From NCBI GenBank assembly GCA_024403585.1, contig JAKSRN010000042.1:1-11315 (forward strand): DNA of 11,315 nucleotides. The letters run 5' to 3'. Source of the DNA: Lachnospiraceae bacterium (lineage in GTDB: Bacteria > Bacillota > Clostridia > Lachnospirales > Lachnospiraceae). The number at the start of each line of letters is the position of its first letter. Position 1 is the stretch's first letter. Of the stretch, positions 6,726-11,315 are shown one piece after another. The position numbers and the translations under genes were made by a program. Below the pieces are notes generated by a model that was given only the letters and a program-made list of their open reading frames with translations, had not been told where the DNA came from and made no database searches.

Positions 6726-7649
6726 CTACTGCTCCTGCGGGGAATAAAACATTTTTTTCAGGCGGAAACAGTTTCTGTTCCCATCCTTAGCCCGTGAATA
6801 GATTCCGATAAAGACTTCCTTGGAATCATATACACGGAGAGATTCGCCCTGCTCCCAGCTTCTCTCCCCTGCCTTCTGCAGGTTAGAGGTGCGAAGGGTG
6901 TTGCCGTTGTGAGCCAGCGCATCCGCTTCTTCTGTTGTATAAAAAGCAGGCAGGTCTGCAAAGATTCGGTCCACCGGAAGAACTGCTTCTTCCAGTCTTC
7001 CCTGGTCTGCCAGTTCCTGCAATTCTGCCAGAGTCTTCGCATTCTCAAGACCAAACACACCAACTCTGCTTCTTGTCAGGTGGGCCATACAGCCTCCACA
7101 GCCAAGCTTCTCACCGATATCATTGCAAAGCGTACGGATATAGGTACCTTTAGAGCAGACTACCCGGAGTTCTACCTCCGGAAGACGGATCTCCCCGATC
7201 TCCAGTTCATAGAATGTAACCGGACGGGCCTTCCGCTCCACGGTTTTTCCCTCTCTTGCCAGCTCATACAGTTTTTTTCCGTTGACTTTCAGTGCAGAAT
7301 ACATGGGTGGAACCTGCATCTGCTGACCGAGAAATCCAGCCACTACCGCACGCAATTCTTCTTCCGTCACTTCAACCGGATGCTCTTCCAGCACAGTTCC
7401 ACTGGTATCCTGGGTATCCGTTACTTTTCCAAGCAGCAGCACAGCCTTATATTCCTTTGTCTCATCCGTCAAAAGCTCACAGAGCTTAGTGGCACGCCCC
7501 AGACAGACAGGCAGAACACCCACCGCATCCGGATCCAGCGTACCGGTATGACCGATCTTTTTCTGTTTTGCAATTCCTCTGAGTTTTGCAACCACATCAA
7601 AAGACGTAAATTTTGGTTCTTTATATACATTGATCACGCCATTAAACAT
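6726..7649 (-). CDS. truB: tRNA pseudouridine(55) synthase TruB
   Basis: TruB converts U55 of the tRNA T-loop to pseudouridine. I place the start at the ATG at 7649 (307 residues, MFNGVINVYKEPKFTSFDVV), because TruB proteins begin just before this INVYKP-like motif; an upstream in-frame extension would overlap the preceding gene and adds nothing family-like. The catalytic Asp39 is in GHTGTLDPDAVGVLP (33-47). Other family motifs are PPMYSALKVNGKKLYELAR (114-132) and CSKGTYIRTL (165-174); the remaining C-terminus fits a PUA-like RNA-binding domain. The gene starts 4 nt after the stop of the DHH phosphoesterase gene with only a weak GAGTGAG-type site, so translational coupling is likely. Confidence 0.96.
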   Translation of the reverse strand: MFNGVINVYKEPKFTSFDVVAKLRGIAKQKKIGHTGTLDPDAVGVLPVCLGRATKLCELLTDETKEYKAVLLLGKVTDTQDTSGTVLEEHPVEVTEEELRAVVAGFLGQQMQVPPMYSALKVNGKKLYELAREGKTVERKARPVTFYELEIGEIRLPEVELRVVCSKGTYIRTLCNDIGEKLGCGGCMAHLTRSRVGVFGLENAKTLAELQELADQGRLEEAVLPVDRIFADLPAFYTTEEADALAHNGNTLRTSNLQKAGERSWEQGESLRVYDSKEVFIGIYSRAKDGNRNCFRLKKMFYSPQEQ

Positions 7650-7653
7650 GCAC

Positions 7654-8607
7654 TCACTCGCTTTCTGTCTGTGCAGCGATCTTACCCAGGATCTCTTCCA
7701 GAATCCCCTCCGGATCTCCCTGGACCGTGCAGCCTGCCGCACGGATATGTCCGCCGCCTCCAAAGGATTTCGCGATCACACTGACATCTGTTGTCTTTCT
7801 GGAACGGAGGCTGACTTTCCATGCACCCTCCTCCGTCTCATAGATGAAGATGGCTGTATCTACACCTGCGGTATTGCGCATCTGTGCAACAATTCCATCC
7901 ATATCCTTCGGACCGATCCCGTTTTCCCTCATCAGCTCCCTGGATACTACCGCAGAGATCACAAATCCATCCAGATGCAGGCGGCAGTCAGCCAGCACAA
8001 CACCCAGCATATGATTCTGTGCCCAGGTTTTCTGATAAAAAGTCTCATCGATGATCCTGGAATACTCCAGTCCCTTCTCCATCAGGGCAGCGGCAACACG
8101 CATAGTCTCAGGAGAAGTGCAGGTATACTGAAATACACCTGTGTCATGAACAATACCAAGATACAGAGCCTCTGCACAATTCTTGCTCACCTTCTCCGGA
8201 TCCAGAAAACGCCATACCACTTCACTGGCAGAACTGGCATCCGGATCATTGAACTTCCAGGTAAATGCTGCCTCATTGGTCCTGTGATGATCAAAGCATA
8301 GGGTTTTCCCTGCTTTATTCACACAGGCACCCGCCACACCGATCCTGTCAATGCTGCTGATGTCATTGAGGATCAGAAGATCCGGGATCTCAGATTCATC
8401 ATATTCTGTTCTGATCGCATCGATTCCCTTCAAGAAAGAGAATTCTGCCTTTGGACTCTCCAGGTAGACCTGCAGCTGCAGATCAGGATAGTTTTCCTTC
8501 AAATACGTATACAGACCCAGACAGGAACCGATACAGTCTCCGTCCGGATGCATATGACCGGCGATCGCAACACGATTGACTCCCTTAAGGAATTCGGAAA
8601 TGTTCAT
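7654..8607 (-). CDS. DHH/DHHA1 phosphoesterase, NrnA-type oligoribonuclease / PAP phosphatase
   Basis: This 317-residue protein belongs to the RecJ-like DHH family with a C-terminal DHHA1 domain. NrnA members degrade 2-5 nt RNA fragments and dephosphorylate pAp. Metal-binding motifs are complete: HMHPDGD (18-24), Asp82 in LNDISS, DHH (106-108) and HD (154-155); the DHHA1 glycine-rich GGGGH is at 283-287. The start at 8607 (MNISEFLKGVNRVAIAGH) is chosen because the family pattern begins there, the rbfA stop is 1 nt upstream, and GAGGAAG of the rbfA tail serves as ribosome-binding site; an upstream in-frame extension lies wholly over the rbfA acidic tail. The rbfA-nrnA-truB order is common in Clostridia and links RNA turnover to the ribosome-maturation operon. 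Whether it acts on nanoRNA, pAp or cyclic-dinucleotide products is not decidable here. Confidence 0.92.
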   Translation of the reverse strand: MNISEFLKGVNRVAIAGHMHPDGDCIGSCLGLYTYLKENYPDLQLQVYLESPKAEFSFLKGIDAIRTEYDESEIPDLLILNDISSIDRIGVAGACVNKAGKTLCFDHHRTNEAAFTWKFNDPDASSASEVVWRFLDPEKVSKNCAEALYLGIVHDTGVFQYTCTSPETMRVAAALMEKGLEYSRIIDETFYQKTWAQNHMLGVVLADCRLHLDGFVISAVVSRELMRENGIGPKDMDGIVAQMRNTAGVDTAIFIYETEEGAWKVSLRSRKTTDVSVIAKSFGGGGHIRAAGCTVQGDPEGILEEILGKIAAQTESE

Positions 8608-8608
8608 A

Positions 8609-9046
8609 TCAGTCTTCCTCTTCTTCGTCGAATTCATCCTCTTCAAACTCGTCCTCATCGAACTCGTCTTCTTCCGCATCCTCTTCCTCAGTACGTTCTT
8701 TGGAACGAACCTCATCGATCAGGCTTGCCATGTGAACACCATACTCAATGGACTCATCCAGAGTAAAGAAGAGCTCCGGTGTATTTCTCAGATTCAGGTT
8801 CTTTGCAAGCATACGGCGGATATAACCCACAGCGCTCTTCAGACCTGCGATCGTATCATCTTTTGCCTGATCACTTCCCAGAACGCTGATGTATACCTTA
8901 CATGTTTTCAGATCCGGTGCAACCTCTGCTCTTGTAACAGAAGTCATCATAGCGATTCTTGGATCTTTTACGGTTCGGATAATGGAGCTGAGCTCTCTCT
9001 GTACCTCTCCGTTGATCCTTGTATTTTTAATACTGTTTTTTCTCAA
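8609..9046 (-). CDS. rbfA: Ribosome-binding factor A, TTG start, with repetitive acidic tail
   Basis: RbfA binds the 30S subunit near the 5' end of 16S rRNA and is needed for its late maturation and cold adaptation. The core KNSIKNTRINGEVQRELS, then KDPRIAMMTSVTRAEVAPDL and KVYISVLG, is the KH-like RbfA fold. I choose the TTG at 9046 (145 residues), because GGGAGG (complement of 9055-9060) lies 8 nt upstream and family members start at this point; an ATG at 9064 would sit just ahead of that site and adds six residues with no site of its own. Residues 120-145 are an unusual tail of 22 acidic residues out of 26, with Phe at 129, 134 and 139 in an EDEFD-type five-residue repeat. The gene follows infB after a 100-nt spacer and is followed 1 nt later by the DHH gene. 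Confidence 0.95.
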   Translation of the reverse strand: MRKNSIKNTRINGEVQRELSSIIRTVKDPRIAMMTSVTRAEVAPDLKTCKVYISVLGSDQAKDDTIAGLKSAVGYIRRMLAKNLNLRNTPELFFTLDESIEYGVHMASLIDEVRSKERTEEEDAEEDEFDEDEFEEDEFDEEEED

Positions 9047-9054
9047 ATTAGCTT

Positions 9055-9060
9055 CCTCCC
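9055..9060 (-). promoter_or_regulatory. rbfA Shine-Dalgarno site that decides the TTG start
   Basis: The minus strand reads GGGAGG, 8 nt before TTG at 9046. The in-frame ATG at 9064 lies upstream of this site and cannot use it. Confidence 0.75.
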
Positions 9061-9082
9061 GCATTGCGGTTCTAAACCTGCT

Positions 9083-9113
9083 TCGCACAGGAGTACCCGG
9101 TACCCCTGTGCGA
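9083..9113 (-). other. Stable hairpin in the infB-rbfA spacer
   Basis: In the minus-strand transcript TCGCACAGG (9105-9113) pairs with CCTGTGCGA (9083-9091), followed by a G-U pair and GTAC/GTAC, making a 14-bp stem with a CGG loop. It is not followed by a U-tract in the operon direction, so it is not an ordinary terminator there. On the plus strand the same stem is followed by GCA and seven T (9117-9123), which could stop antisense transcription, but position 9092/9104 becomes an A-C mismatch. Roles in mRNA processing, stability or partial attenuation are guesses. Confidence 0.7.
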
Positions 9114-9146
9114 GCATTTTTTTCATATAAGTTTCAATCGGGCTGA

Positions 9147-11315
9147 TTAGCGAGGTACCTCTACCATGATGTAAGCCTCAACCATATCCAGCTCCTGAAT
9201 ATCGTTAAATCCGTCAAATACAAGACCACACTCGTATCCTGTTCTGACCTCTTTTACGTCGTCTTTAAATCTCTTCAGAGATGCAAGTGCACCCTCGAAG
9301 ATCTGTGTTCCCTCACGGGTAATACGTACAGAGCATCCTCTCTGGAATGTTCCGTCCATGACATAGCTTCCTGCGATTGTTCCGACACCGGATGCCTTGA
9401 AGAGCTGACGGATCTCTGCATGACCGATTACCTTCTCCTCAAACTTAGGATCCAGCATACCCTTCATAGCAGCCTCAACATCCTCGATTGCCTGGTAGAT
9501 GACACGATACAGACGAACGTCTACCTTCTCCTGCTCAGCAATGGATTTTGCTGTAGCATCAGGACGAACGTTAAATCCGATTACGATCGCATTGGATGCA
9601 GCTGCAAGAGTGATATCAGACTCGTTGATGGCACCAACACCACCATGAACGATCTTAACAACAACCTCTTCATTGGTGAGTTTTAACAGAGACTGTTTTA
9701 CAGCCTCAACAGATCCCTGAACATCAGCCTTAACAACGATGTTCAGCTCTTTCAGATTGCCCTCCTGAATCTGGCTGAACAGATCATCCAGAGACATTCT
9801 TGCTTTTGTATCCTCAAGCATCTTGTTCTTATTCTCAGCAACGAATGTAGCTGCAATGTTTTTAGCTTCTTTATCGGAATCTGTAGACATCAGGATCTCA
9901 CCTGCATTAGGAACATCACTTAATCCAAGGATCTCAACAGGTGTGGAAGGACCAGCCTCTTTCAGTCTTCTGGAATGCTCATCCATCATCGCACGTACTT
10001 TACCGGAGCAAGCTCCTGCTGCGATGTAATCACCGACACGGAGAGTACCTTTCTGGATCAGAACGTTGGCAACAGGACCTTTACCTTTATCCAGTTTTGC
10101 CTCCAGAACCAGACCACGGGCATTTCTGTCAGGGTTTGCTTTCAGCTCCATAACGTCAGCTGTAAGAAGGATCATCTCCAGAAGGTCATCAATACCCTCA
10201 TGTGTTTTAGCAGATACAGGAACAAATACAGTAGATCCGCCCCAATCCTCAGGAATCAGCTCATACTCAGAGAGCTCCTGTTTTACACGGTCAATGTTTG
10301 CACCTGGTTTATCGATCTTGTTGATCGCAACGATTACCTCAACGCCTGCTGCTTTCGCATGGCTGATCGCCTCAACAGTCTGTGGCATAACACCATCATC
10401 TGCAGCAACTACAAGAACAGCGATATCTGTAGAGTTTGCACCACGCATACGCATTGCTGTAAATGCCTCATGACCCGGTGTATCAAGGAATGTGATCTTC
10501 TGTCCGTTGATGGAAACCACATAAGCACCGATATGCTGTGTGATTCCGCCTGCCTCACGGTCTGTTACATGTGCATCACGGATTGCATCCAGAAGGGATG
10601 TTTTACCGTGGTCAACGTGACCCATTACACATACTACAGGTGGACGGGTGATCATTGCATCCTCGTCCTCTTCTTCCTCCTTCAGGAGCTCCTCGATCAC
10701 ATCGACTTTCTCCTCCTGAGTAGCGATGATATCGTAGCTGAGGGCGATCTCTTCAGCCTTCTCAAAATCGATCTCGTTGTTAACAGTACAGATCATTCCC
10801 TCCAGGAAGAGCTTTTTGATGATCACTGCCGGCTGCATCTTCATTGCCTCAGCCAGCTCACGGATAGTCAGCTTCTCTGGGATCACGATCTCTTTGATCT
10901 CCTCTTTCTTCTCCTCTTTTGGTTTGTGAACCGGTTTCTGAAGAGCCTTTGGAAGGTTCTGATTTGGACGGCGACCCTGATTTGGTCTGTTGCCTCCTGC
11001 ATGACGATCGTTGAACTTGTTATCTCTTAAGCTGTCTTTTGCTTTGTCTTTCTCTTTATGGTTTGTATCTCTTGTTGGTTTTTTGATACCGAGATCCATA
11101 ACCTCGCCCTGTGGTTTTCTGTCACGATCATTTTTCTGACCGAAGGAACGACTTCTGTTGTTGGTATTCTTATCGTCGTCGTCTTTACCTCTTGGGCCGT
11201 TGAATCCAGGACGTCCACCCTGTGGTCTGTCGCCAAAGTTTCTCTGTGGTCTGTCACCGAAGTTTCTCTGCGGTCTGTCACCCTGTGGACGATCTCCATA
11301 GTTTCTCTGCGGTCT
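9147..11315 (-). CDS. infB: Translation initiation factor IF-2 (partial, N-terminus outside window)
   Basis: IF-2 is the GTPase that brings initiator fMet-tRNA to the 30S subunit and promotes subunit joining. The frame stays open to base 11315, so the ATG at 11099 is internal and at least 722 residues are present. Counting from that Met: IF2_N helical domain at about 76-125, then the G domain with G1 GHVDHGKTS (160-168), G2 [10 protein letters not shown] (184-193), G3 DTPGHE (206-211), G4 NKID (260-263) and G5 SAK (296-298). Next come domain II, the IF-2-specific domain and the C2 fMet-tRNA-binding domain ending [10 protein letters not shown]. Upstream of that Met lies a low-complexity Gly/Arg/Asn/Gln/Asp extension with octapeptide repeats. 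It is the most upstream visible gene of its operon. No YlxP gene follows it, unlike Bacillus. Confidence 0.98.
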   Translation of the reverse strand, partial: RPQRNYGDRPQGDRPQRNFGDRPQRNFGDRPQGGRPGFNGPRGKDDDDKNTNNRSRSFGQKNDRDRKPQGEVMDLGIKKPTRDTNHKEKDKAKDSLRDNKFNDRHAGGNRPNQGRRPNQNLPKALQKPVHKPKEEKKEEIKEIVIPEKLTIRELAEAMKMQPAVIIKKLFLEGMICTVNNEIDFEKAEEIALSYDIIATQEEKVDVIEELLKEEEEDEDAMITRPPVVCVMGHVDHGKTSLLDAIRDAHVTDREAGGITQHIGAYVVSINGQKITFLDTPGHEAFTAMRMRGANSTDIAVLVVAADDGVMPQTVEAISHAKAAGVEVIVAINKIDKPGANIDRVKQELSEYELIPEDWGGSTVFVPVSAKTHEGIDDLLEMILLTADVMELKANPDRNARGLVLEAKLDKGKGPVANVLIQKGTLRVGDYIAAGACSGKVRAMMDEHSRRLKEAGPSTPVEILGLSDVPNAGEILMSTDSDKEAKNIAATFVAENKNKMLEDTKARMSLDDLFSQIQEGNLKELNIVVKADVQGSVEAVKQSLLKLTNEEVVVKIVHGGVGAINESDITLAAASNAIVIGFNVRPDATAKSIAEQEKVDVRLYRVIYQAIEDVEAAMKGMLDPKFEEKVIGHAEIRQLFKASGVGTIAGSYVMDGTFQRGCSVRITREGTQIFEGALASLKRFKDDVKEVRTGYECGLVFDGFNDIQELDMVEAYIMVEVPR
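11220..11315 (-). repeat. Octapeptide-coding tandem repeats in the IF-2 N-terminal extension
   Basis: The minus strand encodes [29 protein letters not shown] and RPQGG in succession, a 24-bp DNA period with one 15-bp short unit. The array continues past the window edge, so the copy number is unknown. The extension is Arg/Gly/Asn-rich and likely disordered and RNA-interacting (inference). Confidence 0.85.

Noticed and set aside
7650..7763. 38-codon N-terminal extension of truB
   Set aside because: It overlaps the end of the DHH gene in another frame; TruB homologues start at the INVYK motif.
6909..7784. Plus-strand open frame opposite truB (291 codons)
   Set aside because: It lies over the well-supported truB gene and has no domain-like pattern.
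8608..8715. 36-codon N-terminal extension of the DHH phosphoesterase
   Set aside because: The extra residues are only a Lys/Arg-rich out-of-frame reading of the rbfA acidic tail.
9975..11030. Long plus-strand open frame opposite infB (351 codons)
   Set aside because: It is antisense to conserved IF-2 domains and has a Cys/His/Leu-rich composition typical of a shadow frame; no family pattern.
11169..11186. DDDDK stretch in IF-2 as a processing site
   Set aside because: It matches the enterokinase recognition sequence only by chance within an acidic patch; no bacterial relevance.
11027..11299. Minus-strand 90-codon frame at the right edge
   Set aside because: It is an alternative frame of the infB N-terminal repeats; the IF-2 frame itself stays open to the window end.

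Overview
The window reads as a piece of a Clostridia chromosome, most likely Lachnospiraceae (an inference from gene order and protein sequence style; no database was searched). Nearly all of it is coding. Nine genes lie on the minus strand and one truncated gene lies on the plus strand at the left edge. Two genes run off the window: an acyl-CoA dehydratase activase-like gene (left) and infB (right).

Right to left, in the direction of minus-strand transcription, the first block is a translation and cofactor operon: infB (initiation factor IF-2), rbfA (30S maturation factor), a DHH phosphoesterase of the NrnA type, truB (tRNA pseudouridine-55 synthase) and ribF (riboflavin kinase/FAD synthetase). 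From rbfA onward the spacings are 1 to 36 nt, which implies co-transcription. The 100-nt infB-rbfA spacer holds a strong hairpin. Two genes, rbfA and ribF, appear to start with TTG.

The second block is a single gene for a TrpR-like repressor of the YerC/YecD family. Its predicted promoter is embedded in the 3' end of ribF, and it has its own intrinsic terminator. The third block follows a separate predicted promoter and a leader of about 100 nt: hisH and hisF (the two subunits of imidazole glycerol phosphate synthase), ung (uracil-DNA glycosylase) and a MurJ/SpoVB-type lipid flippase gene. Between ung and the flippase gene lies an array of three 29-bp tandem repeats. The flippase gene and the plus-strand activase gene converge on one symmetrical, probably bidirectional terminator.

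Functionally this is mainly core housekeeping DNA. I see no mobile element, CRISPR array, RNA gene or defence system, and no clear sign of a new biological system. The points most worth checking are the regulatory link between the YerC-like repressor and the adjacent hisHF operon (both promoters share an 11-nt -10 block), the structured hisH ribosome-binding region, the 29-bp repeat array, the acidic repeat tail of RbfA, and the octapeptide repeats of the IF-2 N-terminus.
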